64,000 nt of DNA from Pelagihabitans sp947500445 (GTDB taxonomy: Bacteria > Bacteroidota > Bacteroidia > Flavobacteriales > Flavobacteriaceae). The DNA lies in contig NZ_JBNGOP010000004.1 of NCBI RefSeq assembly GCF_050589625.1, forward strand, positions 124,001 through 188,000, read 5' to 3'. Positions 23,944 to 32,918 of the stretch are shown in pieces. Every line of letters starts with the position of its first letter. Position 1 is the stretch's first letter. The notes beneath the pieces were generated by a model that saw only the letters and a list, made by a program, of their open reading frames with translations, was not told where the DNA came from and did no database searches. A program made the translations under genes and the position numbers.

Positions 23944-25473
23944 TTAAAAGTTCAAGGTATACCCCAAACTAATATTCGTGTTTACACGATCCACTATAGC
24001 CGGTGTGGTCACCCCAACATCAAATAATTGTAGATTGGTAGTTCGTTCCGCACGGCTAAAGGCCAAATCGAGTCGGCTACCACCAAAATCATAACCTAGT
24101 CCACCTGAAAATCCGGTCAGATCTCCAACGGTAGTTCCGTTGACGTAAGGACTCTGTTCGTACCGATAACCACCACGAAGGCTAAACCGTTGGATACGGT
24201 ATTCCCCGCCTACTCTTACTGTTGACACTCCAGTGAGTGCTTCCGTAATCTCTGAATTTGCAGTGTTGATAAATTCAGGATTGTCTCTGCGACTGAATTT
24301 TGAGCTTGAAAAGTCTTGATAATCATAATCGACGCTGAGCAGACCGCGTTTCCCAAATATGAGGGCCATACTTGCGGTTAGTTTCCCTGGAGTTTTTAGG
24401 GTATAGGTTTCAAAAAGATTAACAGCGTTGTTAAAATTGATAAAAATGATATCGGGATTTCGCTGGGCAAAATCAGAGTTTAGTTCTTGGGAGGTATCTG
24501 CTGTAAGCCTATACCATGTAGGGGATTGATAGCTGGCCCCCAAACGAACCGTTTCGTTTATTTTTAATATGGAACCTAGGCCGAGAGAAAACCCTCCGCC
24601 ATTTATTCGCAACAAATTGTCAAAAGTGGTACTTGAAATTGCTGAATCGTCGTCATACCCGCTTTCCGTAAATAAGTCAATTTGCTCGTAGAAAACATCA
24701 TGAATGTTAATTGAAGCGCCTAGGTGTAGTTTTTTTTGGTACTGTGTGGCAACGTTGATTGTATATTTTGCATTATATCCAGAGGTGATTTGTGTAAAGC
24801 GTTGTGCGACTTCTGAATAAGAAGCATTACGAATATAAGTGGTATTGGTATTTTCATTTGTGACGGGATCAATTATGCCGCCTTGAAACCCTAGGAAGGT
24901 TTGTTGGTCGTCAAAGGCAAAAGGGTTATTAGGATTTGCGCCGATATCCTCATATACACGTTCAATCAATTCACCATCATCCAATACAATTTCTTCAAGA
25001 GGAAGCCCGTTTGCAAAGGCCAAAAAGTAGGAGTCGATTCCTTGGTTGCTTCGTCCCTCGACCTGGGTGCGGTCGTCAAAATTTTCCACGAGGTCATAGT
25101 TGAAGGCGATGGAAAAACGGTTCCAGTCGGCCTCATCGTCGCTATTATTGAAAACCAAAACACCACCGATTTGATTCAATTCGGAAGTGTTGAAATCGAA
25201 GTTTCTTGAAGTCCCGAAATAATTGGAGGTATTGTCCCTGTTATAATTGCTGCCGGTCATGGTAAAAAGGCCGTGATTGAAGACCGCCGATCCTGCGGGA
25301 TTGTTGTTCAGGGCCGATAGGTCTCCACCCAACGCTCCGAAAGCACCGCCCATCGCTTGATAACGGGCCGTTCCCTGGAGGTTTTCCCGTGAAAAACGGA
25401 GAACGTCGTTAATGTTTTGCGCGCTGCCGATAGCACATACCAAACAGGTTATGAAAATGGATAACTTTTTCAT
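23944..25473 (-). CDS. OmpP1/FadL family outer-membrane protein
   Basis: A 509-residue outer-membrane beta-barrel of the OmpP1/FadL/TodX family, which takes up hydrophobic compounds. The start at 25473 (MKKLSIFITCL) places the signal peptide first, with cleavage near GSAQ at residues 17-20. The mature N-terminus carries the family plug-domain pattern TARYQAMGGAFGALGGDLSA followed by NNNPAGSAVF. Repeating amphipathic strands follow, and the C-terminus ends INLGYTLNF-like (SLGYTLNF) with a terminal Phe, as barrels do. It is monocistronic. A palindromic repeat lies 22 bp upstream of the start codon. Confidence 0.9.
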   Translation of the reverse strand: MKKLSIFITCLVCAIGSAQNINDVLRFSRENLQGTARYQAMGGAFGALGGDLSALNNNPAGSAVFNHGLFTMTGSNYNRDNTSNYFGTSRNFDFNTSELNQIGGVLVFNNSDDEADWNRFSIAFNYDLVENFDDRTQVEGRSNQGIDSYFLAFANGLPLEEIVLDDGELIERVYEDIGANPNNPFAFDDQQTFLGFQGGIIDPVTNENTNTTYIRNASYSEVAQRFTQITSGYNAKYTINVATQYQKKLHLGASINIHDVFYEQIDLFTESGYDDDSAISSTTFDNLLRINGGGFSLGLGSILKINETVRLGASYQSPTWYRLTADTSQELNSDFAQRNPDIIFINFNNAVNLFETYTLKTPGKLTASMALIFGKRGLLSVDYDYQDFSSSKFSRRDNPEFINTANSEITEALTGVSTVRVGGEYRIQRFSLRGGYRYEQSPYVNGTTVGDLTGFSGGLGYDFGGSRLDLAFSRAERTTNLQLFDVGVTTPAIVDRVNTNISLGYTLNF

Positions 25474-25494
25474 TGCTAAATAATTTTGTATTTG

Positions 25495-25518
25495 TACCAT
25501 TTTAACTTTGAAATAGCA
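25495..25518 (-). repeat. 24-bp palindromic repeat, unit 3
   Basis: Plus-strand arms TACCATTT and AAATAGCA around TAACTTTG, upstream of the FadL-like gene. It matches the unit at 19703 in sequence and orientation, including downstream bases. Confidence 0.65.
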
Positions 25519-25563
25519 CTAATAAATCGTTTCTTTTTTAGTTATTCTTCGTTAAAAAGCCTG

Positions 25564-25582
25564 TCCCCGGCTTGAACGGGGA
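25564..25582 (-). terminator. Probable terminator hairpin for the Trp/Gly-rich gene
   Basis: Arms TCCCCG and CGGGGA with a short loop. On the minus strand the stem is followed by AGGCTTTTTAAC. It lies about 110 bp past the stop at 25693. Confidence 0.45.
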
Positions 25583-25653
25583 TAGAACCGTAGCTAAGGC
25601 TATGCTTAGATTTTTTGTCTTGAATTACTAAAAGATAATTCAATTTCTATACA

Positions 25654-25677
25654 TGCCATTTCAAAGTTAAAATGGTA
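25654..25677 (+). repeat. 24-bp palindromic repeat, unit 4
   Basis: Arms TGCCATTT and AAATGGTA around CAAAGTTA, 15 bp past the stop codon of the leftward gene at 25693. Confidence 0.7.
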
Positions 25678-25692
25678 TGGGAATTTGGAATA

Positions 25693-27060
25693 CTACCCTC
25701 TGCTACGTCCGCCGCTGCGGCCTCCACCGCTGCTTCTTCCGCCACCTGAAGAACGTGACGACCCACCACCGGAACTTCGGTAGCTTCCGCTGCTGCGTGA
25801 GCTGCCACCGGAACTTCGGTAACTTCCACTACTTCGTGAACTTCCTCCCGAACTTCGGTAACTTCCACTGCTCCGTGAGCTGCCACCGGAACTTCGGTAA
25901 CTTCCGCTACTGCGCGAACTTCCCGTTCTGCCGTAAGAACCGCTACTGCGGGTACTGTTGCGACTTCCGCTGCCCCTGTAGGTGGAGGTCCTTGGTGTTG
26001 TAGCCCTTCCCACTCCTGTGGAAGAACCCCTTTGGTAGCCACTGCTCCGTGGAACGGTACTGCGATAGCCGTTATTACTTCTTGTTGCGCTATTGTATCG
26101 GGATGTGCCATTGTTTCTCGGTACTGCCCGGGTACTTCGGCTGCTCCGGTACGAACGGTTCTGATTGATACCGGCAGTTCTTCTGCTGCTCGAGCTGCTT
26201 CTATAGTTTCGGGAGCTTCGTCCTACGTTGCCACGGGTACTTGATGTACTTCTGTAGCGACTGCTCGCATTGGAGCGACCAGCGGTACGGTTGGAACGGC
26301 CAAGAATGTCGCTTCTGTTTCCATTGGCGGCAAGCGCCCTTGTATTGTAGTAGCCACGCCTTCCTTGGTTTACGGCAAAATTGCGTCTTCCATATCCATA
26401 GTTGTTCCATCCGTTGTAATAGCCGTACGGTGGGCACCAGGTATTGAAACCTCCCCAACCCCAGCCAAAGCCTCCGCCCCAGCCCCAGTTGTTCCATCGG
26501 TTCCAGCCCCAGCCTCCGCCCCAGCCCCAATTGTTCCATCGGTTCCAGCCCCAGCCGGCATTCCAGCCGAAGCCTCCGCCCCAGCCCCAGTTGTTCCATA
26601 GCCACGGCGATCCGAAACCTGCGCCGCCCCAGCCCCAATTGTCATAGACATTGACAGTTACGTTCTGTGGGTTGTCTCCCCATGCCGGTTGTCCGGCGTA
26701 ATCGTTGTCGCTTTGGTAGTAGTCGGTCAATTGCGATTCGGCAATACTATCGTTTAAGGTATCGCTGCTGTAACCGTCCACGTCCACAAAAATGTCGTCC
26801 TCCAGCAGTTCGCCATATTGGTCGGCCTGTTGCTCAAAGTAATTTTTATAAATGTTATCTCCGTTTGTACCCTGTTGTCTTTGTTGCCGGGTATTCTGAA
26901 CCGGCCTTTCAACGCCCACCTGCCTTTGGCCATTGGAGTAAATACCGTCATTATCGTAGTAAGAGGCTTGATGGTACGATCCGCAGGAAGCGGCAATTAT
27001 ACCGACAAAGGTTAAAAGCATGGCCTGACGAAAGCGATGGAGGGGTGGCGATTGTATCAT
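25693..27060 (-). CDS. Lipoprotein with Trp/Gly/Asn repeats and Ser/Arg/Gly-rich tail
   Basis: A 455-residue low-complexity protein of unknown function. The signal ends in lipobox IAASC (Cys26). Residues 27-140 are polar and acidic. Residues 141-206 are an array of NNWGWGGGFGW-type repeats with about 20 tryptophans. Residues 225-455 are dominated by Ser, Arg, Gly and Tyr. Four tandem 13-residue units of the form SSRSSGSYRSSGG occur near the end, finishing in RSGGRSRG. I chose the first Met because a later one leaves no positive charges before the hydrophobic stretch. The composition suggests a disordered, sticky surface polymer or a nucleic-acid or polysaccharide binder; this is inference. 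The long opposite-strand frames here are composition artefacts. Confidence 0.8.
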   Translation of the reverse strand: MIQSPPLHRFRQAMLLTFVGIIAASCGSYHQASYYDNDGIYSNGQRQVGVERPVQNTRQQRQQGTNGDNIYKNYFEQQADQYGELLEDDIFVDVDGYSSDTLNDSIAESQLTDYYQSDNDYAGQPAWGDNPQNVTVNVYDNWGWGGAGFGSPWLWNNWGWGGGFGWNAGWGWNRWNNWGWGGGWGWNRWNNWGWGGGFGWGWGGFNTWCPPYGYYNGWNNYGYGRRNFAVNQGRRGYYNTRALAANGNRSDILGRSNRTAGRSNASSRYRSTSSTRGNVGRSSRNYRSSSSSRRTAGINQNRSYRSSRSTRAVPRNNGTSRYNSATRSNNGYRSTVPRSSGYQRGSSTGVGRATTPRTSTYRGSGSRNSTRSSGSYGRTGSSRSSGSYRSSGGSSRSSGSYRSSGGSSRSSGSYRSSGGSSRSSGSYRSSGGGSSRSSGGGRSSGGGRSGGRSRG

Positions 27061-27156
27061 GGTTGCAATTTTATATTGTTGAACATTTTAAAAATAGTTA
27101 GTTTTACCCAAATATTTCACGTTACTAAGCACAATATTTGTGCCAAACTATAGACT

Positions 27157-28632
27157 ATGGGTAAAAAATTGACGAAGCGTAGTGAGGATTATTCCAAATG
27201 GTACAACGAACTGGTGGTAAAGGCCGACTTGGCCGAAAATTCCGGTGTCCGTGGCTGTATGGTGATCAAACCCTATGGTTTCGCTATCTGGGAAAAAATG
27301 CAGGCGGCGTTGGATAAAATGTTCAAGGATACGGGGCATCAGAACGCGTATTTCCCATTGTTTATTCCCAAATCCTATTTGAGCAAAGAGGCCAGTCATG
27401 TAGAGGGTTTTGCCAAGGAATGCGCCGTTGTTACCCACTACCGTTTAAAAAATGACGAAAATGGTAAGGGAATCATTGTAGATCCCGAAGCAAAATTGGA
27501 GGAGGAGCTGATCGTCAGGCCCACTTCGGAAACGATTATTTGGGATACCTATCGACGATGGATCCAATCCTATCGCGACCTGCCCCTTTTGATCAATCAA
27601 TGGGCCAATGTGGTGCGATGGGAGATGCGTACCCGACTCTTTTTGCGTACCGCGGAGTTTCTCTGGCAGGAAGGCCATACGGCCCATGCTACGGAAAAAG
27701 AAGCGGTGACCGAGGCAAAATTGATTTTGGACATCTATGCCGATTTTGCCGAAGAACATATGGCGGTCCCCGTGATCAAAGGTACAAAGACCGCAAGCGA
27801 GCGTTTCGCCGGTGCCCTGGACACCTACTGTATAGAGGCCTTAATGCAGGACGGTAAAGCATTGCAGGCAGGTACTTCACATTTTTTGGGACAGAATTTT
27901 GCCAAAGCCTTCGATGTGAAGTTCGCAAACAAGGAAGGAAAACAGGAATACGTATGGGCATCCTCCTGGGGCGTTTCCACACGTTTGATGGGCGCCCTTA
28001 TCATGACACATAGCGATGATAACGGTTTGGTGCTGCCACCAAAATTAGCGCCGATACAAGTTGTTATTGTCCCGATTTACAAAGGCTTGGAGCAACTGGA
28101 AGTCATATCGGAAAAAGTACTTCCTATGGTACGAACATTACAAAAAATGGGAATTTCCGTGAAGTATGATGATCGTGATACGCACAAGCCCGGTTTTAAA
28201 TTTAATGAGTACGAGCTAAAGGGCGTACCGGTGCGTTTGGCCATTGGGCAACGCGATCTGGAAAACGGTACCTACGAAGTGGCGCGTAGGGACACCTTGG
28301 AAAAGGAAAGTGTTCCCGCCGATGAAGTGGTCGCCAAAATCGAATGGCTTTTGGAGGACATACAACGCAACGTCTACCAAAAAGCTTCCGACCATAGGGA
28401 TGCCAATATCACCGAGGTAAGCTCATATGAGGAGTTTAAAACGGTACTGGAAACGAAAGGCGGCTTTATTTCCGCCCATTGGGACGGAACGGGAGAAACC
28501 GAGGAAAAAGTGAAGAATGAAACCAAGGCCACTATACGTTGTATTCCCTTGGAGGATGTTGCTGAAAATGGGAACTGTATGGTCACAGGAAAACCTTCGG
28601 CAGGTCGTGTGCTGTTCGCAAAGGCGTATTAA
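27157..28632 (+). CDS. proS: Prolyl-tRNA synthetase (archaeal/eukaryal-like type)
   Basis: Class II synthetase charging tRNA-Pro. At 491 residues without the ~180-residue bacterial insertion, it is the short type found in archaea, eukaryotes and many Bacteroidota. Motif 2 is visible as NQWANVVRWEMRTRLFLRTAEFLWQEGHTAH near residues 148-178. ALDTYCIEALMQDGKALQAGTSHFLGQNF follows, and motif 3 is in the SSWGVSTRLMGALIMTHSDD segment. The C-terminal domain ends in KAY. It is monocistronic, upstream of two tRNA-Glu genes. Confidence 0.96.
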   Translation: MGKKLTKRSEDYSKWYNELVVKADLAENSGVRGCMVIKPYGFAIWEKMQAALDKMFKDTGHQNAYFPLFIPKSYLSKEASHVEGFAKECAVVTHYRLKNDENGKGIIVDPEAKLEEELIVRPTSETIIWDTYRRWIQSYRDLPLLINQWANVVRWEMRTRLFLRTAEFLWQEGHTAHATEKEAVTEAKLILDIYADFAEEHMAVPVIKGTKTASERFAGALDTYCIEALMQDGKALQAGTSHFLGQNFAKAFDVKFANKEGKQEYVWASSWGVSTRLMGALIMTHSDDNGLVLPPKLAPIQVVIVPIYKGLEQLEVISEKVLPMVRTLQKMGISVKYDDRDTHKPGFKFNEYELKGVPVRLAIGQRDLENGTYEVARRDTLEKESVPADEVVAKIEWLLEDIQRNVYQKASDHRDANITEVSSYEEFKTVLETKGGFISAHWDGTGETEEKVKNETKATIRCIPLEDVAENGNCMVTGKPSAGRVLFAKAY

Positions 28633-28740
28633 GGGATGCAGGCCGATGTATTGGAGATAAAAAGGCGACCCGTTTTTAGGGTAGGTCTACCGGATATGCG
28701 ACAGAAAATGAGGGTTTCTTTAAAAAAAAATAGCTAGCAG

Positions 28741-28770
28741 TTGTAGTAGTAAAAAATAATTGTATTTTTG
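28741..28770 (+). promoter_or_regulatory. Bacteroidota-type promoter for the tRNA-Glu genes
   Basis: TTG at 28741-28743, a 19-bp spacer and TATTTTTG at 28763-28770, 22 bp before the first tRNA. It agrees with the -33/-7 consensus at an ideal spacing. Confidence 0.6.
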
Positions 28771-28792
28771 CATCCGCAATTATGCGAAAGCA

Positions 28793-28864
28793 GGCCCGTT
28801 CGTCTAGGGGTTAGGACGCCAGGTTTTCATCCTGGTAACAGGGGTTCGATTCCCCTACGGGCTA
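28793..28864 (+). tRNA. tRNA-Glu (anticodon TTC), copy 1
   Basis: A 72-nt cloverleaf: acceptor GGCCCGT with ACGGGCT (first pair G-U), D arm GTCTAGGGGTTAGGAC, anticodon stem CCAGG/CCTGG with loop TTTTCAT, T arm AGGGG-TTCGATT-CCCCT, discriminator A. CCA is not encoded. Identical to the copy at 28919. Confidence 0.95.
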
Positions 28865-28918
28865 CTAAGGTACTTTTGTTTTGGTGCCCAATTTGTTTTT
28901 TGAAGTACCAAACGTATT

Positions 28919-28990
28919 GGCCCGTTCGTCTAGGGGTTAGGACGCCAGGTTTTCATCCTGGTAACAGGGGTTCGATTCCCCTACGGGCTA
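28919..28990 (+). tRNA. tRNA-Glu (anticodon TTC), copy 2
   Basis: Identical over all 72 nt to the copy at 28793, separated by a 54-bp AT-rich spacer unlike the region before copy 1. It probably shares a transcript with copy 1, arising by tandem duplication. rpsT starts 51 bp downstream. Confidence 0.95.
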
Positions 28991-29041
28991 CAAGTTTTAA
29001 AGCGGTTTTGCTTTAATCGAACAAGATAATATTTAGAAGAA

Positions 29042-29293
29042 ATGGCAAATCATAAGTCGGCATTAAAAAGAATTAGAAGAAACGAAGCGGTTCGCTTGCG
29101 CAATAGATATCAGCATAAGACCACTCGTAACGCAATCAAAAAATTGCGTGGTCTTGAGGATAAGAAAGAAGCGGAGGCGTTATTGCCAAGTGTTGTGAGC
29201 ATGATCGATCGTCTGGCTAAAAGGAACATCGTACACAACAACAAAGCGGCCAACTTAAAAAGTAAGCTTGCCAAGCACGTTGCTGCGTTATAA
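29042..29293 (+). CDS. rpsT: Ribosomal protein S20
   Basis: An 83-residue small-subunit protein that binds 16S rRNA. It begins MANHKSALKRIRRNEAVRLRN, the canonical S20 start, followed by a lysine/arginine-rich helical bundle and KRNIVHNNKAANLKSKLAKHV at the end. The length is normal. It follows the tRNA-Glu pair and ends at a strong terminator. No separate promoter is obvious, so read-through from the tRNA operon is possible. Confidence 0.97.
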   Translation: MANHKSALKRIRRNEAVRLRNRYQHKTTRNAIKKLRGLEDKKEAEALLPSVVSMIDRLAKRNIVHNNKAANLKSKLAKHVAAL

Positions 29294-29314
29294 GGCTTAC
29301 ACAAGGTAAAAGAA

Positions 29315-29349
29315 ACGCCCTAACGGTTTTAAATCGTTAGGGTGTTTTT
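29315..29349 (+). terminator. Rho-independent terminator after rpsT
   Basis: Arms ACGCCCTAACG and CGTTAGGGTGT (one wobble) around an AT loop, followed by five T. Confidence 0.88.
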
Positions 29350-29443
29350 GTTTTAAAAGAGAAAGATCTAATATAGGCTCCGCAAGTGGACCAAGAAAAC
29401 GTTCAACACATTTTTTCAGGAACGCTCATGGAATTATTAACCA

Positions 29444-30136
29444 TCAACGACCGTCCATCTTCATAAATCGATTCATAGAGGCCATTTTTAGGTATCCTAG
29501 GATAAAACAGGCGTACATCATGGAAAGGGCGGCCATATGCCAAGAATATAAATTTGCCGTTCGGTAGGTGTTGTAATCATATTCCAAAAGCAGCATTGCC
29601 CAGGGGTAGAACGAATGAAAAATGATATTCCCCGCACCAAGCCAAAATAAAAGGTTTCTGCTTTTTAAAACTTTTGAACTGCCCTTTTTGACCTCGATTA
29701 TATATTGAACGGAACAATATACCAGTAAACAGGAACCGATAACGATGGCAAAATTCTGAGGCCTGATCATTACATTTTGAATAAAGGGATTTACGAGACT
29801 TGCAATAACCAAAGCCACCGTTCCCCACACTATAATTTTTTTTGCCTTTTCTGATTTTACCGTCAACCAAAAAATCCTAAAAAAATAGCCGTACCAAACG
29901 ACGTCAAAAATATTATAGATTATGCTATTGTATGCTTCGTATTCCTCTTGATAGATCAATTGAAAGTTTTCGAAATCCCGTATCAACGCCCCTAAAATTT
30001 CCATCAATAGCGTATAGGAAAAAAGTATGGGTAGATATTTTAGGGGCGTATCAAAGTATAATTTGTACCGCACGATGGATAACACTACCGTAATCAAATA
30101 AACGAATAGAATGTAATTTTCCTTAATAAAATCCAA
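29444..30136 (-). CDS. Seven-pass membrane protein of unknown function
   Basis: A 230-residue integral membrane protein with seven predicted helices, for example YILFVYLITVVLSIV, LPILFSYTLLMEILGAL, DVVWYGYFFRIFWL, IIVWGTVALVIASLV, FAIVIGSCLLVYCSV, LLFWLGAGNIIFHSFY and AALSMMYACFILGYL. Conserved-looking acidic and aromatic residues cluster at EEYEAYNSIIYNIFD. I do not recognise the family; it resembles the uncharacterised seven-helix proteins that flavobacteria often encode near sensor kinases, but no kinase is adjacent. It lies 46 bp downstream of the lipoprotein gene at 30183 and is probably in the same transcript. Confidence 0.75.
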   Translation of the reverse strand: MDFIKENYILFVYLITVVLSIVRYKLYFDTPLKYLPILFSYTLLMEILGALIRDFENFQLIYQEEYEAYNSIIYNIFDVVWYGYFFRIFWLTVKSEKAKKIIVWGTVALVIASLVNPFIQNVMIRPQNFAIVIGSCLLVYCSVQYIIEVKKGSSKVLKSRNLLFWLGAGNIIFHSFYPWAMLLLEYDYNTYRTANLYSWHMAALSMMYACFILGYLKMASMNRFMKMDGR

Positions 30137-30182
30137 TTCGGTCAGTTTTCATTATGGTAGGTCGGAAATCGTTCTGGTTCGT

Positions 30183-30938
30183 TCAATCGTTTTTTGGAGG
30201 TGGAACCCCATTGGCCCTATTTAAGGTGAGGCTCTGCCCGTTGAAATAGGGATTCGGCGAAACCGGATTTGGAGCGAGGCTCGGTAAAAAAGAGGCGTAC
30301 GCTTTGGTGCTTTCGCTCTTTGATTTCCCTATGGTCGTGTTTGTAGGGCTGAAATCGTCTTTTAGCAACACGGGCCTCAAATCGTTTGGATCGGCATCAT
30401 CGATATAAAACAGAAACTCTCGGTCTCCCTTTTTTAAAGCCGGTGAAATCATAATCGAGTTTTGCCTGGGGTGTACAAATTTTTCATTGTCCGGATAGTT
30501 TGAAAAATAGAACCGTAGCGTTGAGATATCTACTTTTGCCGCGGTCGCCTGTTGCTCGATAAAAGTGATATAGTCCTTTATGGTCTTGTAATCATAATAC
30601 ACGTACCGGGCGACATCGAATTTTTCGTAGGCTTCGGAACGTTGCATGCTTTTGAGCGCTCCCTTGTCGGCACCTTTCTTAGGGTCTTTTTCATATTGCT
30701 CTTGATCACGTTCTTTACCTGCTCCTCGGTTTATGGAATCTTCATACCGCTGGATGAGCGGCACCCTACGTTCGGAATAGTTGTCGTAATAGCCCTTGGC
30801 ATTGGCAATAGTGATAATTTGCCCTGGCGGGGGAACAGGTTTTTCTTCTTTGGGTTCTTCGGTTTTTGGCTGGCAACTTCCCAGCCCGATTAGCAGCAGT
30901 AACATAAGCGGTGCTACAGCATTTCCACGGTTTTTCAT
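30183..30938 (-). CDS. Putative lipoprotein of unknown function
   Basis: A 251-residue protein with a lipoprotein signal (LLLIGLGSC, Cys near residue 23) followed by a proline/glutamate-rich linker (KEEKPVPPPGQ). The folded part contains YYDYKTIKDYITFIEQQA and a strand-rich section reading STLRFYFSNYPDN, SIMISPALKKGDREFLFYI. The C-terminus is Asn/Pro-rich and ends GVPPPKND. No family recognised. It precedes the membrane-protein gene at 29444 and the two probably form an operon. Confidence 0.75.
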   Translation of the reverse strand: MKNRGNAVAPLMLLLLIGLGSCQPKTEEPKEEKPVPPPGQIITIANAKGYYDNYSERRVPLIQRYEDSINRGAGKERDQEQYEKDPKKGADKGALKSMQRSEAYEKFDVARYVYYDYKTIKDYITFIEQQATAAKVDISTLRFYFSNYPDNEKFVHPRQNSIMISPALKKGDREFLFYIDDADPNDLRPVLLKDDFSPTNTTIGKSKSESTKAYASFLPSLAPNPVSPNPYFNGQSLTLNRANGVPPPKND

Positions 30939-31068
30939 GGTTCTGGTTTTTAGAGGTTAAAATAAGATTAATGTTTCTCAACTAGGGGGAAGAGCGCATC
31001 TCTGCACGATAAAGATATTTATTTTAAGGATAACAGTACTTAAAAAAGTAATTATTCCTGAAAACAAT

Positions 31069-31102
31069 AAATCCCGAACACCAAAATTGGAGCTCGGGAT
31101 TT
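31069..31102 (-). terminator. Probable terminator after rho
   Basis: Arms AAATCCCGA (31069-31077) and TCGGGATTT (31094-31102). On the minus strand it is followed by ATTGTTTTC. It lies 27 bp past the rho stop. Confidence 0.6.
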
Positions 31103-31128
31103 AAAGTATGTATTTCGCCTGATGGCGT

Positions 31129-32727
31129 CTATTGACTCATGGTCATTAAAAACTCTTCGTTATTACGGGTCTGTTTGATGCGTTGTTCAATGAATTCCAT
31201 AGCTTCCACGGGATTCATGTCCGCCAAATACTTGCGCAAGATCCACATGCGTTGAATCGTACTTTCGTCCAATAATAGGTCGTCTCTTCGCGTGCTCGAA
31301 GAAGTAAGGTCGATGGCAGGGAATATCCTTCGGTTCGAAATTTTTCGATCCAACTGCAACTCCATGTTACCGGTACCTTTGAATTCTTCAAAAATAACTT
31401 CGTCCATTTTGGATCCGGTTTCGGTCAATGCGGTAGCGATGATGGATAACGATCCGCCGTTTTCGATATTACGGGCGGCTCCAAAGAATCGTTTTGGTTT
31501 GTGAAGCGCGTTGGCGTCGACACCACCACTCAACACCTTTCCAGATGCGGGTTGTACGGTGTTATACGCACGTGCCAATCGGGTTATGGAATCGAGCAGG
31601 ATGACCACATCATGGCCACATTCCACCAGTCTTTTCGCTTTTTCCAAAACAATGTTTGCGACCCTAACGTGTTCCACTGCCTCCTTGTCGAAGGTAGAAG
31701 CTACTACTTCGCCACGTACATTACGCTGCATATCCGTTACCTCTTCGGGACGTTCGTCGATCAGCAAAATGATCTGATAAACCTCTGGGTGGTTGGCGGC
31801 TATTGCGTTGGCAATGTCTTTCAACAACATTGTCTTCCCTGTTTTGGGTTGCGATACGATCATACCACGTTGTCCTTTACCGATTGGGGAAAACAAATCC
31901 ATGACACGGGTAGAGATACTGCTCTGCCGTTCGGCAATATTAAATTTTTCCTGAGGGAAAAGCGGTGTCAAATGTTCAAAGGACACCCGATCGCGAACGA
32001 CCTGCGGGTCTATTCCATTGATCTTGTTTACCTTGATCAGGGGAAAATACTTTTCACCTTCTTTTGGTGGGCGCACATTTCCCAACACCGTATCACCGGT
32101 TTTTAGACCGAACAGACGGATCTGCGATTGGGAAACATAAATATCATCGGGAGAGGAAAGGTAGTTGTAATCCGAAGAACGTAGAAAGCCGTATCCGTCC
32201 TGCATGATATCCAGAACGCCTTCACTTTCAATAATGCTATCGAATTCAAATTCGGGTTCCTTATAACGGTTGCGCAAATCTTTGTCAAAATTACTCTTAT
32301 CGTAATTTTGCTGCTTTTGGGGCCGTTGGGGCCTATTTTTGCTTTGGGGTTTGTGCTGTTCTTTTCGAGGGGCGTTGTGTTCCGGTTTTTTAACTTCGGT
32401 CTTTTCTTTGGTATCGTTGTTCGATTCCGTTTTTTGTGACTTTTTGTCCTGTTCCGCACGGGGTTTCGGATTCGGCCTGTTTTTATCCACCCGTTCCCTT
32501 TTTACCTTGGGCTTTGCCGGGGCCGGTTTTTTTGTTTCGGTGGCTTCCGGTTGCTTTTTGGCTGGGGCCACTTCGGCTACTTTTTTGGGGTCGGCCGCTT
32601 GCACATCTAAAATTTGATAAACAAGGTCCAGTTTTTTGAGGGATTTGTATTTGGGAACTTTTAATCCGGATGCTATTTCCTGAAGTTCAGGTAGCTTTTT
32701 AGCTTTTAAATCTGAAATTTCAAACAT
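31129..32727 (-). CDS. rho: Transcription termination factor Rho
   Basis: Hexameric RNA helicase that ends transcription. The length of 532 residues is larger than the ~420 of E. coli because of a basic, disordered Lys/Pro/Gln-rich insert at about residues 45-150, as in many Bacteroidota. Residues 1-40 are the SAP-like Rho N-domain (LKAKKLPELQEIASGLKV). The RNA-binding cold-shock domain follows (GVLDIMQDGYGFLRSSDYNY from 170). Walker A is VSQPKTGKTM at 291-300, Walker B lies in VVILLDSITRLARAYN, and the Q- and R-loop region GGVDANALHKPKRFFGAARN is present. It is divergent from the DUF4293 gene. Confidence 0.97.
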   Translation of the reverse strand: MFEISDLKAKKLPELQEIASGLKVPKYKSLKKLDLVYQILDVQAADPKKVAEVAPAKKQPEATETKKPAPAKPKVKRERVDKNRPNPKPRAEQDKKSQKTESNNDTKEKTEVKKPEHNAPRKEQHKPQSKNRPQRPQKQQNYDKSNFDKDLRNRYKEPEFEFDSIIESEGVLDIMQDGYGFLRSSDYNYLSSPDDIYVSQSQIRLFGLKTGDTVLGNVRPPKEGEKYFPLIKVNKINGIDPQVVRDRVSFEHLTPLFPQEKFNIAERQSSISTRVMDLFSPIGKGQRGMIVSQPKTGKTMLLKDIANAIAANHPEVYQIILLIDERPEEVTDMQRNVRGEVVASTFDKEAVEHVRVANIVLEKAKRLVECGHDVVILLDSITRLARAYNTVQPASGKVLSGGVDANALHKPKRFFGAARNIENGGSLSIIATALTETGSKMDEVIFEEFKGTGNMELQLDRKISNRRIFPAIDLTSSSTRRDDLLLDESTIQRMWILRKYLADMNPVEAMEFIEQRIKQTRNNEEFLMTMSQ

Positions 32728-32886
32728 TAAAGTATGTGTAAATTAGTACGTGTGTTGAAAATTGTTGAAGTCTTCTGTTAATTGGATAAACTGGGGAATG
32801 AAATCCCAGAGGGTAAGTGCTTTGTCTTAACGCAACAATAATACAAATTATTTTCAACATTAAATGAATATTTTTAAAAAGACCTG

Positions 32887-32894
32887 TACTTTTG
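32887..32894 (+). promoter_or_regulatory. Candidate -7 element for the DUF4293 gene
   Basis: TACTTTTG fits TAnnTTTG and would start transcription about 17 bp before the ATG. No -33 TTG at usual spacing. Confidence 0.4.
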
Positions 32895-32918
32895 CGATGC
32901 TTAAAACGTTAATAGTCC

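Noticed and set aside
25693..25930. Possible CRISPR-like tandem array
   Set aside because: The repeats are in-frame 39-bp units coding SSRSSGSYRSSGG, without unique spacers; it is coding repeat sequence. No CRISPR array or cas gene was seen elsewhere.
26201..26651. Long opposite-strand and frame-shifted open frames rich in Pro/Gln or Gly/Ala over the Trp/Gly-rich lipoprotein gene
   Set aside because: Repetitive GC-biased codons of the real gene keep other frames open by chance; no starts or family matches.
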